Assembly: GCF_003060885.1 (NCBI RefSeq) | Contig: NZ_QAIG01000007.1 | Span: 121,055-185,054, forward strand | Reading direction: 5' to 3' | Length of the DNA: 64,000 nucleotides | From: Pseudomonas sp. HMWF032 | Lineage (GTDB): Bacteria; Pseudomonadota; Gammaproteobacteria; Pseudomonadales; Pseudomonadaceae | Shown here: positions 55,998 through 64,000 of the stretch, piece after piece | Position numbering within the stretch: position 1 is the stretch's first letter | Layout of the letters: each line of letters begins with the position of its first letter | Translations under genes and position numbers: made by a program | Notes under the pieces: generated by a model | Told to the model about the DNA's origin: nothing | What the model saw: the letters and a program-made list of their open reading frames with translations, nothing else | The model's database searches: none

Positions 55998-56066
55998 GGG
56001 GTAAAAACTTCCAGAATTCCTAAGCTTGCAGCCTAACCCAGGCAAACCTGACCTAACAGAGCAGTT

Positions 56067-56849
56067 TCAGTCATTAACAGACACTTCGCTAGCCTGCACA
56101 TGATGCCTACGCAGCACATCCCCCAGCCGTTGATTACGCCTGAGTTGCTCCAACAGCACAGCAAAATTCTGGGGGGATATTGCCGAGTGAAGAGCAAACA
56201 AGGCCTGGTGGCGATAGATCTGATCAACGCGCTGAGACACCAGCAAGGCTTGGCCTTGCTCTACATTGCGTTGTTGAAAACTACGCAGGTAAGAGCGGGT
56301 GACCACCGCTATATCGGCACGCCCACGCAGCAGCATGGCCAGATTACTGTCATGGGAATAGGTCAGCACCGCATTGAACTGATCGGTTAGAAACTGTCTA
56401 TCCGCACTGAAACCAGCAAAGCCATAGTGATAGCCACTGTACAGGGCCATGCGTTTACCCTTGAAGTCATCAAAGTAATGCTCGTCACGACCTGATTGTC
56501 GACGCGCGACATACACCTCGGCATCTTCAATTTTCAAATCCAGCGATCGATGGGCACCGCCCTGCCACCCCCACTCCGGTGACTCGAACAACATCAGATC
56601 AAATCGACCACTGTGCAGGTCCTGATAACGGCGCATGCTGGAAGTGGCAACCAGCCTGAACCGGTAAGCGTCCTGTGCCTCGTTAAACGCCAGCAACAGA
56701 TCTGGCAGAACGCCGGTCGGCTGTGCGCTTTCAGGCTTAACGACATAAGGCGGAAAGTGATAGGCACCCACTCGCACATCCTGCCGGCCATAAACCAAGC
56801 CAGTGGCGAGCAACAGCGTCAGGAGCAGAGCCTTTGCACTAAGGGACAA
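56067..56849 (-). CDS. Periplasmic solute-binding-like protein, tandem paralogue
   Basis: A 260-residue paralogue of the preceding protein (roughly 45 percent identical by eye): GAYHFPPYVVKPE, FDLMLFESPEWGWQ, SGRDEHYFDDFKGKRMALYSGYH. The start is uncertain: the frame runs upstream to 56912 without an ATG, and a TTG at 56849 with GAGG eight bases before gives a normal signal peptide (LSLSAKALLLTLLLATGLVYG). It lies 70 bases upstream of the first copy on the same strand, which points to tandem duplication. Confidence 0.8.
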   Translation of the reverse strand: MSLSAKALLLTLLLATGLVYGRQDVRVGAYHFPPYVVKPESAQPTGVLPDLLLAFNEAQDAYRFRLVATSSMRRYQDLHSGRFDLMLFESPEWGWQGGAHRSLDLKIEDAEVYVARRQSGRDEHYFDDFKGKRMALYSGYHYGFAGFSADRQFLTDQFNAVLTYSHDSNLAMLLRGRADIAVVTRSYLRSFQQRNVEQGQALLVSQRVDQIYRHQALFALHSAISPQNFAVLLEQLRRNQRLGDVLRRHHVQASEVSVND

Positions 56850-57002
56850 GCGGCAGACCTCAATTGGAAGCCAATCAGCGCTGTTCGTCCTTGAGCCACA
56901 AACATTCAGCACTTTGACGTCAAAAATACCATCAAAGTGCCATCCTAGCTGATAAGCCTACGACGCGCGTCTAAAGCTGCCGCCGGGAGGCAAAAAAGGC
57001 TC

Positions 57003-57626
57003 TCAAACCTCTTTAATCACCAGTGACAAGGCCTCTTCGGCCAGCTGGTCAAGGGTCATCGGCCCTTCCGGGCGGAACCAGGTGGTGGTCCAGCTCAGCG
57101 CACCGGTCAGCAAGCGACGCAGAATAAACGGATCGGCCTTAAAGTAACCGGCCGCCTTCGCCTCGTTAAGCACCTGCAACCAGAGCTGCTCGTAGCTATC
57201 ACGTAAATCGAGAATAAACGCTTGACCGGGCTCTGACAGCGAACGCCATTCATACACCAACACGGCCATGGCCTCACCGGTACCACCCATGATCGATTGC
57301 AGCTCGCAGCGAATCAGCGCCAGTACGCGGCCGCGCAAATCCGTCGCTTCGGCCAGCGAAGCCTGCATTAGCGCAGTGTTGTAGCGAATGGTCTCCTCCA
57401 TCACCGAACGCAGGATTTCGTCCTTGCTCTTGAAGTGATGAAAGATGCTGCCGGACTGAATGCCTACGGCACTGGCCAGGTCACGTACCGTGGTGCGCTC
57501 GTAGCCCTTGCTGCGGAAAAGATGCGCTGCCGTTTGCAGCAACTTGCCGCGCGCGCTGTCTGGGTCGGTGATCTGCCCACTGGCCACCAGCTCCCGCATC
57601 ACCGCCTGCGCTTGTTGATCATCCAC
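57003..57626 (-). CDS. atuR: TetR-family repressor of terpene genes, AtuR type
   Basis: A 207-residue TetR-type repressor. The helix-turn-helix TTVRDLASAVGIQSGSIFHHFKSKDEIL lies at about 45-72, and the C-terminal domain carries the ligand site (helical, about 75-200). It is divergent from atuA, the position of AtuR in P. aeruginosa, where it represses the atu genes in the absence of terpene metabolites. Two identical 16-base palindromes in the intergenic region are probable operators. Its GTG start at 57626 has GGAG ten bases before; an ATG at 57599 is an alternative. Confidence 0.87.
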   Translation of the reverse strand: MDDQQAQAVMRELVASGQITDPDSARGKLLQTAAHLFRSKGYERTTVRDLASAVGIQSGSIFHHFKSKDEILRSVMEETIRYNTALMQASLAEATDLRGRVLALIRCELQSIMGGTGEAMAVLVYEWRSLSEPGQAFILDLRDSYEQLWLQVLNEAKAAGYFKADPFILRRLLTGALSWTTTWFRPEGPMTLDQLAEEALSLVIKEV

Positions 57627-57726
57627 GCTAAATGCTCTCCAACTTTTATTGCCTTGCGCTCAACGCCCTGCGCGTTGCTGCCCAAGTGCTTGTCGTTATT
57701 AGTGAAATTTATGCTGCGCCAGCCAC

Positions 57727-57742
57727 CCAAGCAAGCGCTTGG
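57727..57742. promoter_or_regulatory. Probable AtuR operator 1
   Basis: CCAAGC-AAGC-GCTTGG is a perfect inverted repeat with four-base spacer, located between atuR and atuA. It recurs, reverse-complemented, at 57784-57799. Confidence 0.8.
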
Positions 57743-57783
57743 CCACACTTTCGGTTAGAAAGATTCGCCGCGGGGCTTTTCAA

Positions 57784-57799
57784 CCAAGCGCTTGCTTGG
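57784..57799. promoter_or_regulatory. Probable AtuR operator 2
   Basis: CCAAGC-GCTT-GCTTGG is the reverse complement of operator 1, 57 bases centre to centre, just upstream of atuA. It fits the published report of two 13-bp inverted repeats bound by AtuR in P. aeruginosa, although the exact sequence was not compared. Confidence 0.8.
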
Positions 57800-57842
57800 T
57801 AGCCTTCAGATCACCTTATTCATGTGTTGCGGACCTCTTCCA

Positions 57843-59642
57843 ATGACTAAAACCGTACGCATCGGCTGCGCTTCCGCCTTCTGGGGCGATACCAGCACTG
57901 CCGCCGCCCAGCTGGTAAAGGGCACCGAACTGGATTACCTGGTATTCGACTACCTCGCCGAAGTGACCATGTCGATCATGGCGGGCGCGCGGATGAAGAA
58001 GCCGGATGAAGGCTACGCCCGCGATTTCGTTGAAGTGTTGACGCCGCTGCTGGGCGAGATCGCCGCGAAGAACATCCGCGTGATCAGCAACGCCGGCGGG
58101 GTTAACCCGAGCGCCTGCGCTGCGGCCCTCGCCGCTGCCTGTGAGCAAGCCGGGGTCAATCTGAAGATCGCCGTGCTGCACGGCGACAACCTGCAGCCCA
58201 AGCTCGGTGAGCTGGCCAAGGCTGGTACCGTGGAAATGTTTAGCGGCGCGCCGTTGCCGCCCTTCTGCGTGTCGGTCAACGCCTACCTCGGTGCACCGGG
58301 CATCGTTGAAGCACTCAAGCTGGGGGCGGATATCGTCATCACCGGCCGCGTGGTGGACAGCGCTGTGGTCAGCGCCGCACTGGTGCATGAATTCGGCTGG
58401 GGTTGGAGCGACTATGACCATCTGGCTCAGGCCGCCTTGGCCGGGCATATCATCGAATGCGGTGCACAGTGCACCGGCGGCAACTTCACCGACTGGGACA
58501 GCGTGCCGGACTATGAACACATCGGCTTCCCGGTGGTGGAAGTGGCCGCCGATGGTGGCTTTGTGGTGACCAAGCCGAAAGGCTCTGGCGGCCTGGTAAC
58601 GCCTTTTACCGTAGGCGAGCAGATGCTCTATGAAATCGGCGATCCACGGGCCTATTACCTGCCCGATGTGCTCTGCGATTTCACCCAGGTGCAACTCAGC
58701 CAGGTCGGCGACAACCGTGTGGAGCTGAAAGGCGCGCGCGGCCTGCCGCCAACTGATCAATACAAGGTCAGCGCCACCTACCCGGACGGTTTCCGCTGCA
58801 CCGCCAGCTGCCTGATGGCCGGCCTTGATGCCGTGAAGAAAGCCCAGCGCGTCAGCCAGGCGATCATCCGCAAGACCGAGGAAATGTTCGCCGAGCGCGG
58901 CTGGGGGCCTTACAAGGAAGTCAGCATCGAACTGCTCGGTTCCGAAGCCACCTACGGCCCGCGTGGCCTGCGCACCGACACCCGCGAGATCGTGATCAAG
59001 ATCGCCGTGCGCCATGCGAAGAAAGAAGCCCTGGTGTTGTTCTCCCGTGAGATCGCCCAGGCCGCCACCGGCATGGCACCGGGGCTGACCGGCATCGTCG
59101 GTGGTCGCCCTACGGTTTACCCGGTAATCCGCCTGTTCAGCTTTCTCGCAGACAAAGGCGCCTGCGCCATGGAAGTGGAACTGAACGGCGAACGCACACC
59201 GGTCGCACTGCCGCAGATCACGGTGCTGGACAGCGCGCAGATTGCTGCCGATATCGCCGCCCCGCTGCCGAGCGGTCAGGCTGATGTCAGCGTGCCGCTG
59301 ATCAAGCTGGCCGTAGCGCGCTCTGGCGACAAGGGCAATCACAGCAATATCGGTGTAATGGCCAGAAAGCCCGAGTACTTGGCGTGGATCGCCGCTGCGC
59401 TGAGCGAGGGTGCCGTGGCCGAATGGATGCAGCACACGCTGGATGAGCAAACCGGCAAGGTCAGCCGCTGGTATCTGCCCGGCAGCCACAGCCTGAATTT
59501 TTTACTGGAGAACGCTCTGGGCGGCGGCGGCGTCGCCTCGTTGCGCATCGACCCGCAAGGCAAGGCCTTTGCCCAGCAGCTGCTGGAATTCCCGATACCG
59601 GTGCCCAAGGCGCTGGCCGTTAGCCTCGAACAAGGACAATAA
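57843..59642 (+). CDS. atuA: Acyclic terpene utilisation protein AtuA
   Basis: A 599-residue protein needed for citronellol and geraniol catabolism; its exact reaction is not settled. The N-terminal DUF1446 region begins [17 protein letters not shown], with [15 protein letters not shown] and GRVVDSAVV. The C-terminal part (about 490-590) has the separate small domain with [17 protein letters not shown]. It starts the atuABCDE unit, two bases before atuB. The ATG at 57843 fits the known start MTKTVRIG. The ribosome site before it is weak. Confidence 0.9.
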   Translation: MTKTVRIGCASAFWGDTSTAAAQLVKGTELDYLVFDYLAEVTMSIMAGARMKKPDEGYARDFVEVLTPLLGEIAAKNIRVISNAGGVNPSACAAALAAACEQAGVNLKIAVLHGDNLQPKLGELAKAGTVEMFSGAPLPPFCVSVNAYLGAPGIVEALKLGADIVITGRVVDSAVVSAALVHEFGWGWSDYDHLAQAALAGHIIECGAQCTGGNFTDWDSVPDYEHIGFPVVEVAADGGFVVTKPKGSGGLVTPFTVGEQMLYEIGDPRAYYLPDVLCDFTQVQLSQVGDNRVELKGARGLPPTDQYKVSATYPDGFRCTASCLMAGLDAVKKAQRVSQAIIRKTEEMFAERGWGPYKEVSIELLGSEATYGPRGLRTDTREIVIKIAVRHAKKEALVLFSREIAQAATGMAPGLTGIVGGRPTVYPVIRLFSFLADKGACAMEVELNGERTPVALPQITVLDSAQIAADIAAPLPSGQADVSVPLIKLAVARSGDKGNHSNIGVMARKPEYLAWIAAALSEGAVAEWMQHTLDEQTGKVSRWYLPGSHSLNFLLENALGGGGVASLRIDPQGKAFAQQLLEFPIPVPKALAVSLEQGQ

Positions 59643-59644
59643 CA

Positions 59645-60514
59645 ATGAGCTACGACTCAGTGTTTAAACCCGGCCTGTTCAGCGGCCAGACCATCATGGT
59701 CACCGGCGGCGGCAGCGGCATCGGCCGTTGCACCGCCCATGAACTGGCACGCCTGGGTGCCCACGTGGTGCTGGTCGGACGCAAGCTGGAAAAGCTTGAA
59801 GCCACCTGCGGCGAGATTATTGAGGACGGCGGCCAAGCCAGTTTGCAGGTGTGCGATATCCGCGACGAAGACGCGGTCAAGGCCATGGTCAAAAGCGTGA
59901 TCGCCGAGCGCGGGCAGATCCATCACCTGGTCAACAATGCCGGCGGCCAATTCCCCGCGCCGCTGATCGGTATCAACCAGAAAGGCTTCGAAACCGTGGT
60001 GCGCACCAACCTGGTCGGCGGCTTTCTCATCGCCAAGGAGGTTTTCCTGCAGAGCATGAGCAAACACGGCGGCTCAATCGTCAACATGCTCGCGGACATG
60101 TGGGGCGGCATGCCCGGCATGGGCCACTCGGGTGCCGCACGCGCCGGCATGGAGAACTTCACCAAGACCGCGGCCTACGAATGGGGCCACGCCGGCGTGC
60201 GGGTCAACGCCGTGGCACCGGGCTGGATCGCCTCCAGCGGCATGGACACCTACCCCGAATCGATGAAGAACATGATCCGCTCGCTCAAGGATCACGTACC
60301 GCTGCAGCGCATTGGCAGCGAATCGGAAGTGGCCGCGGCCATCGTTTTCCTGCTCACGCCAGGCGCCAATTTCATCAGCGGTAACACCATCCGCATCGAC
60401 GGCGCCGCCAGCCAGGGCACCCGCGCCTGGACCTTGGGCAAGGCGAAAAACAGCGAGACCTATAACGGCTTCCACCGGGCGTATATGCCTGACGTGTTCA
60501 AGGGCGAGGAGTAA
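59645..60514 (+). CDS. atuB: AtuB, SDR of the terpene pathway
   Basis: A 289-residue SDR of the enoyl-CoA-reductase type. TGGGSGIGR binds the nucleotide, and NNAGGQFPAPL follows. The usual YxxxK is replaced by HSGAARAGMENFTK, as in the mammalian peroxisomal enoyl-CoA reductase and 2,4-dienoyl-CoA reductases. So a ketoreductase mechanism is unlikely, and reduction or handling of a CoA thioester fits better. Encoded two bases after atuA and five before atuC. Confidence 0.88.
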   Translation: MSYDSVFKPGLFSGQTIMVTGGGSGIGRCTAHELARLGAHVVLVGRKLEKLEATCGEIIEDGGQASLQVCDIRDEDAVKAMVKSVIAERGQIHHLVNNAGGQFPAPLIGINQKGFETVVRTNLVGGFLIAKEVFLQSMSKHGGSIVNMLADMWGGMPGMGHSGAARAGMENFTKTAAYEWGHAGVRVNAVAPGWIASSGMDTYPESMKNMIRSLKDHVPLQRIGSESEVAAAIVFLLTPGANFISGNTIRIDGAASQGTRAWTLGKAKNSETYNGFHRAYMPDVFKGEE

Positions 60515-60518
60515 CGCC

Positions 60519-62135
60519 ATGCCGGTTATCCAATCTGAAATCGATGTGCACGGCGAGGACTTCGCCAAGAACCGCGACGCCATGCTGGCCGCCGTCGACA
60601 GCTTTCGCCAGATCGAACAGAACTGCCTGAAAAAGGCCTTTGAAGCCAAAGCGAAATTCGAAAAGCGCGGCCAATTGCTGCCGCGTGAACGCCTGAATCT
60701 GCTGCTCGACCCCGGCGCGCCGTTTCTCGAACTCTCGTCGCTGGCCGGCTACAAGCTGCACGATGACAAGGACGGCACCCAGGCTGGCGGCGGGATCATT
60801 TCCGGTATTGGCTATATCGCCGGGGTGCGCTGCCTGGTCACTGCCAGCAACAGTGCGATCAAGGGTGGCACCATCTCCCCCACCGGACTGAAGAAAACCC
60901 TGCGTCTGCAGCAGATCGCCTTCGAGAACAAACTGCCGGTGGTGGCGCTGACCGAAAGCGGCGGCGCCAACCTCAACTACGCCGCCGATATCTTTGTCGA
61001 AGGCGCACGCGGCTTTGCCAACCAGGCGCGCATGTCGGCCATGGGTTTGCCGCAAATCACCGTGGTGCACGGTTCCAGCACCGCAGGCGGAGCGTATCAG
61101 CCGGGGCTGTCGGACTATGTGGTGGTGGTGCGTGGCAAGGCCAAGATGTTCCTCGCCGGCCCGCCCCTGCTGAAAGCCGCCACCGGCGAAATCGCCACCG
61201 ATGAGCAACTGGGTGGTGCCGAGATGCACGCCCAGGTCGCCGGCACCGCCGAATACCTGGCCGAAAATGACGCCGACGGCGTGCGCATCGCCCGCGACAT
61301 TCTCGCTATGTTGCCGTGGAATGCCCAACTGCCGGCGCGTCCAGCCAAGGCCTACAGCGAGCCGCTGTATCCGGTCGAAGAACTGCTCGGCCTGGTACCG
61401 GCAGACGCCAAGAAACCCTACGACGTGCGCGAAATCATCGCCCGCATCGCGGATGGTTCGGCGTTTCTCGACTTCAAGAACGAGTTCGACAACCAGACGG
61501 TCTGCGGCCACTTGCAGATCGAAGGCCAGCCCTGCGGCTTTATCGGCAACAACGGCCCGATCACCCCGCAAGGCGCGGCCAAGGCGGCACAATTTATCCA
61601 GCTGTGCGAGCAGAGCAATACGCCGATCCTGTTTTTCCACAACACCACCGGCTTTATGGTCGGCACCGAGTCGGAACAACTCGGCGTGATCAAGCACGGC
61701 TCGAAGATGATTCAGGCCGTGGCCAACGCCACCGTGCCGAAACTCACCATCGTCGTCGGCGGCTCCTACGGGGCCGGCAACTACGCCATGTGCGGCCGTG
61801 GCCTGGACCCGCGCTTTATCTTCGCCTGGCCCAACAGCAAAACTGCTGTCATGGGCGGCACCCAGGCCGGCAAGGTGCTGCGCATCGTCACCGAAGAAAA
61901 GCACCTGAAGGACGGCAAAGAAGCCGACCCGAAAATGCTCGACATGCTGGAAACCGTCACCGCACAGAAACTCGACAGCCAATCCACCGCGCTCTATGGC
62001 ACCGCCAGCCTGTGGGACGACGGCCTGATCGACCCGCGCGATACGCGCAAGCTGCTCGGCTACCTGCTGGATATCTGTGCCGAAGCCGCTGTTCGTCCGC
62101 TTAAAACCACCACTTTCGGCGTAGCCCGCCTGTAA
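60519..62135 (+). CDS. atuC: Geranyl-CoA carboxylase, carboxyltransferase subunit AtuC
   Basis: A 538-residue biotin-dependent carboxylase beta subunit. It joins carboxybiotin to the methyl branch of geranyl-CoA. The two crotonase-like halves are seen: ESGGANLNYAADIF and HGSSTAGGAYQPGLSDYVV (N), FHNTTGFMVGTESEQ and VGGSYGAGNYAMCGRG (C). The related methylcrotonyl-CoA subunit (LiuB) is very similar, but the atu context supports geranyl-CoA. The biotin-carrying subunit (atuF) lies beyond the window. The ATG at 60519 is used; the longer frame from 60312 overlaps atuB. Confidence 0.93.
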   Translation: MPVIQSEIDVHGEDFAKNRDAMLAAVDSFRQIEQNCLKKAFEAKAKFEKRGQLLPRERLNLLLDPGAPFLELSSLAGYKLHDDKDGTQAGGGIISGIGYIAGVRCLVTASNSAIKGGTISPTGLKKTLRLQQIAFENKLPVVALTESGGANLNYAADIFVEGARGFANQARMSAMGLPQITVVHGSSTAGGAYQPGLSDYVVVVRGKAKMFLAGPPLLKAATGEIATDEQLGGAEMHAQVAGTAEYLAENDADGVRIARDILAMLPWNAQLPARPAKAYSEPLYPVEELLGLVPADAKKPYDVREIIARIADGSAFLDFKNEFDNQTVCGHLQIEGQPCGFIGNNGPITPQGAAKAAQFIQLCEQSNTPILFFHNTTGFMVGTESEQLGVIKHGSKMIQAVANATVPKLTIVVGGSYGAGNYAMCGRGLDPRFIFAWPNSKTAVMGGTQAGKVLRIVTEEKHLKDGKEADPKMLDMLETVTAQKLDSQSTALYGTASLWDDGLIDPRDTRKLLGYLLDICAEAAVRPLKTTTFGVARL

Positions 62136-62153
62136 CCCTTCGGAGAACAAGAA

Positions 62154-63311
62154 ATGATCTTTACCCAAGAACACGAAGAGCTGCGCCGCACGGTCCGTAA
62201 CTTTGTCGACAAGGAAATCAACCCGCATGTCGAACAATGGGAAAAGGACGGTCGTTTCCCGATCCACGATATCTTCAAGAAGGCCGGCGACCTCGGTCTG
62301 CTGGGCATCTCCAAGCCGGAGAAATTCGGCGGCATGGGTCTGGACTACAGCTACTCGATCGTCGCGGCCGAAGAATTCGGCACCATCATCTGCGGCGGTA
62401 TCCCGATGTCCATCGGCGTGCAGACCGACATGTGTACCCCTGCCCTGGCGCGCTTCGGCTCCGATGAGCTGCGTGAAGAATTCTTAAAGCCGGCAATCAC
62501 TGGCGAGATGGTCGGCTGTATCGGCGTATCCGAAGTCGGCGCCGGTTCGGATGTGGCCGGGCTGAAAACCACCGCCAAGAAAGACGGCAGCGACTATGTG
62601 ATCAACGGCAGCAAGATGTGGATCACCAACTCGCCGTCCGCTGACTTTATCTGCCTGCTGGCCAATACCTCGGACGATAAGCCGCACGTCAACAAGTCGT
62701 TGATCATGGTGCCGATGAACACCCCTGGCATCACCCTCAGCCCGCACCTGGACAAACTCGGCATGCGCAGTTCGGAGACCGCCCAGGTGTTCTTCGACAA
62801 CGTGCGCGTGCCGCAGCGCTACCGCATCGGCCACGAAGGCGCGGGCTTTATGATGCAGATGCTGCAGTTCCAGGAAGAGCGGCTGTTCGGCGCGGCCAAT
62901 ATGATCAAGGGCCTGGAGCACTGCATCAACGCCACCATCGACTACTGCAAAGAGCGCAAAACCTTCGGCAATGCGCTGATCGACAACCAGGTCATCCACT
63001 TCCGCATGGCCGAGTTGCAGACCGAAGTCGAGTGCCTGCGTGCCCTGGTCTACCAGGCCACCGAACAGTACGTGCGCGGCCGTGACGTCACCAACCTGGC
63101 CTCGATGGCCAAACTCAAGGCCGGCCGCCTGGGCCGTGAAGTCACCGACAGCTGCCTGCAGTACTGGGGCGGCATGGGCTACATGTGGGAAAACCCGGTG
63201 GCCCGCGCCTATCGCGACGTGCGCCTGGTGAGCATCGGCGGCGGTGCCGACGAAATCATGCTGGGCATTATCTGCAAGCTGATGGGCATTCTGCCGGGCA
63301 AGAAAAAATAG
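62154..63311 (+). CDS. atuD: Citronellyl-CoA dehydrogenase AtuD
   Basis: A 385-residue acyl-CoA dehydrogenase forming cis-geranyl-CoA from citronellyl-CoA with FAD. It has CIGVSEVGAGSDVAGLKTTA (FAD and substrate loop), MWITNSPSAD, LDKLGMRSSETAQVFFDNVRVP and YWGGMGYMWENPVARAYRDVR, where the Glu matches the catalytic base of the family. Its last two Lys codons and stop lie inside the first copy of the 75-bp repeat, so the repeat abuts or invades the gene end. Follows atuC by 18 bases. Confidence 0.93.
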   Translation: MIFTQEHEELRRTVRNFVDKEINPHVEQWEKDGRFPIHDIFKKAGDLGLLGISKPEKFGGMGLDYSYSIVAAEEFGTIICGGIPMSIGVQTDMCTPALARFGSDELREEFLKPAITGEMVGCIGVSEVGAGSDVAGLKTTAKKDGSDYVINGSKMWITNSPSADFICLLANTSDDKPHVNKSLIMVPMNTPGITLSPHLDKLGMRSSETAQVFFDNVRVPQRYRIGHEGAGFMMQMLQFQEERLFGAANMIKGLEHCINATIDYCKERKTFGNALIDNQVIHFRMAELQTEVECLRALVYQATEQYVRGRDVTNLASMAKLKAGRLGREVTDSCLQYWGGMGYMWENPVARAYRDVRLVSIGGGADEIMLGIICKLMGILPGKKK

Positions 63312-63527
63312 CCGGGAGCTATTTTTGACGTCGCACAGCGACGGCCCGAAGGGTGGCCGCCAGGGATGGCAGGCCATAAAAAATAGCCGGGAGCTATTTT
63401 TAACGTCGCGCAGCGACGGCCCGAAGGGTGGCCGCCAGGGATGGCAGGCCATAAAAAATAGCCGGGAGCTATTTTTGACGTCGCACAGCGACGGCCCGAA
63501 GGGTGGCCGCCAGGGATGGCAGGCCAT
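63303..63527 (+). repeat. Triplicated 75-bp tandem repeat with hairpins
   Basis: Three head-to-tail 75-base units (63303-63377, 63378-63452, 63453-63527). Units 1 and 3 are identical; unit 2 differs at two positions. Each contains a terminator-like hairpin (AAAAATAGC - loop - GCTATTTTT), then CGTCGC-ACA-GCGACG and a GGCC-rich hairpin. It lies between atuD and atuE. Confidence 0.95.
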
Positions 63528-63551
63528 AAAGAAGGGCTAAGAGCGGAAAAA

Positions 63552-63620
63552 CCGTAGGGTGTACGTCGCTTTTTAGGTTCACCGTCATGGTGGATCAATA
63601 CAGCGTGATCCACCCTACGG
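63552..63620. repeat. Nested inverted-repeat element upstream of atuE
   Basis: Outer arms CCGTAGGGTG (63552-63561) and CACCCTACGG (63611-63620) and inner arms GGTGGATCA (63589-63597) and TGATCCACC (63606-63614) are perfect complements. It resembles the short palindromic intergenic repeats common in pseudomonads. Confidence 0.75.
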
Positions 63621-63652
63621 ACACCCCTTGCGTATACATCAAGGAGCCTGCC

Positions 63653-64000
63653 ATGGCCGACCTACCGAACTGTGAAACTCTGCTGCTGAGCCGCGACGCC
63701 GGCGTGCTGCACATCACCCTCAATCGTCCGGACAGCCGCAACGCCATGAGCCTGGCCATGGTCGGTGAACTGCGCGCGGTACTGGAAAGTGTGCGCCACG
63801 ACGTCAGCGTGCGCGCCATTGTGCTACGCGGTGCCGGTGGGCATTTCTGCGCCGGTGGCGATATCAAGGATATGGCTGGCGCCCGAGCGGCGGGTGGCGA
63901 CGCCTACCGCCGCCTCAACCGCGCCTTCGGCAGCTTGCTGGAAGAGGCGCAAAACACGCCACTGGTGCTAATCGCCGTGCTCGAAGGCGCGGTGCTGGGT
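63653..64000 (+). CDS. atuE: AtuE, isohexenylglutaconyl-CoA hydratase, N-terminal part
   Basis: The first 116 codons of a crotonase-family gene cut by the window end. It has LNRPDSRNAMSLAM, the oxyanion-hole pattern GGHFCAGGDIKDMAGA and LIAVLEGAVLG. Its position after atuD fits AtuE, which hydrates isohexenylglutaconyl-CoA in the geranyl-CoA pathway. AAGGAG lies at the right spacing before the ATG. The repeat array and the inverted repeat lie in the 341-base gap that separates it from atuD, unlike the tight spacing in the rest of the cluster. Confidence 0.87.
   Translation, partial: MADLPNCETLLLSRDAGVLHITLNRPDSRNAMSLAMVGELRAVLESVRHDVSVRAIVLRGAGGHFCAGGDIKDMAGARAAGGDAYRRLNRAFGSLLEEAQNTPLVLIAVLEGAVLG

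Noticed and set aside
60498..62267. 589-codon minus-strand frame across atuC
   Set aside because: Shadow of atuC; no family features.
63325..63540. 71-codon ORF within the 75-bp repeats
   Set aside because: Its 25-residue periodicity is just the translated tandem repeat; no start signal or independent support.

Overview
The window reads as chromosome of a Pseudomonas species (Gammaproteobacteria). It is GC-rich and gene-dense. It holds Pseudomonas-type neighbourhoods: dapA-bamC-purC next to gcvR-bcp; sagS-ospR-gpx-msrB-alaA-htpX-tpm; deaD next to a crotonase gene; and an acyclic-terpene (atu) cluster. From memory the gene order follows several P. aeruginosa PAO1 blocks (about PA1005-1013, PA2811-2843 and PA2885-2890), but details such as the type of purC show it is not P. 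aeruginosa. No species is claimed.

Layout. (1) 1-3.5 kb: the end of a prophage or integrative element, with the 3' part of a cytosine DNA methyltransferase, small phage ORFs, excisionase and a tyrosine integrase, abutting the 3' end of tRNA-Ser(CGA), the probable attachment site. (2) 3.8-11 kb: purC, bamC, dapA leftward; gcvR, bcp rightward; an AI-2E-type permease, a TusA-like protein and the periplasmic protease BepA. (3) 11-18 kb: a BASS transporter, an SDR and a divergent MDR oxidoreductase, a Cys-rich conserved protein, and a three-gene phosphorelay (PAS kinase, REC + degenerate HD-GYP protein, REC protein). (4) 18-24 kb: RND pump plus adaptor and an ABC-2 exporter, all leftward. (5) 24-30 kb: transglutaminase, FadE-type acyl-CoA dehydrogenase, duplicated tRNA-Gly/tRNA-Glu pairs with a clear promoter, and a GST. 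(6) 30-43 kb: free-Met-sulfoxide reductase, DUF815 ATPase, SagS-type hybrid kinase, an OspR/OhrR-type regulator with glutathione peroxidase, MsrB, AlaA, HtpX, Tpm, a DODA-type dioxygenase and a DEAD-box helicase. (7) 43-51 kb: crotonase, spermidine-synthase-like protein, then a tightly overlapping five-gene operon (flavin monooxygenase, BASS transporter, SDR, TSUP exporter, D-aminoacylase-like amidohydrolase) of unknown pathway, followed by class II DAHP synthase. (8) 51.8-57 kb: CBS kinase plus dual-receiver regulator, DUF2897, a CPBP protease and two tandem paralogous solute-binding-like proteins. (9) 57-64 kb: atuR and atuABCDE (cut by the window edge), for citronellol/geraniol degradation, with two operator-like palindromes between atuR and atuA and a 75-bp triplicated repeat between atuD and atuE.

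Functional themes are oxidative-stress repair (bcp, gpx/ospR, msrB, free-Met-sulfoxide reductase, GST), envelope quality control (bamC, bepA, htpX), surface/biofilm signalling (sagS, the HD-GYP-like relay) and lipid or terpene catabolism (fadE, crotonases, SDRs, atu). The least explained parts are the monooxygenase/transporter/amidohydrolase operon, the degenerate HD-GYP relay, a possible small RNA between msrB and alaA, and the repeat array in the atu operon. All functional calls are from reading the sequence; no database search was run.
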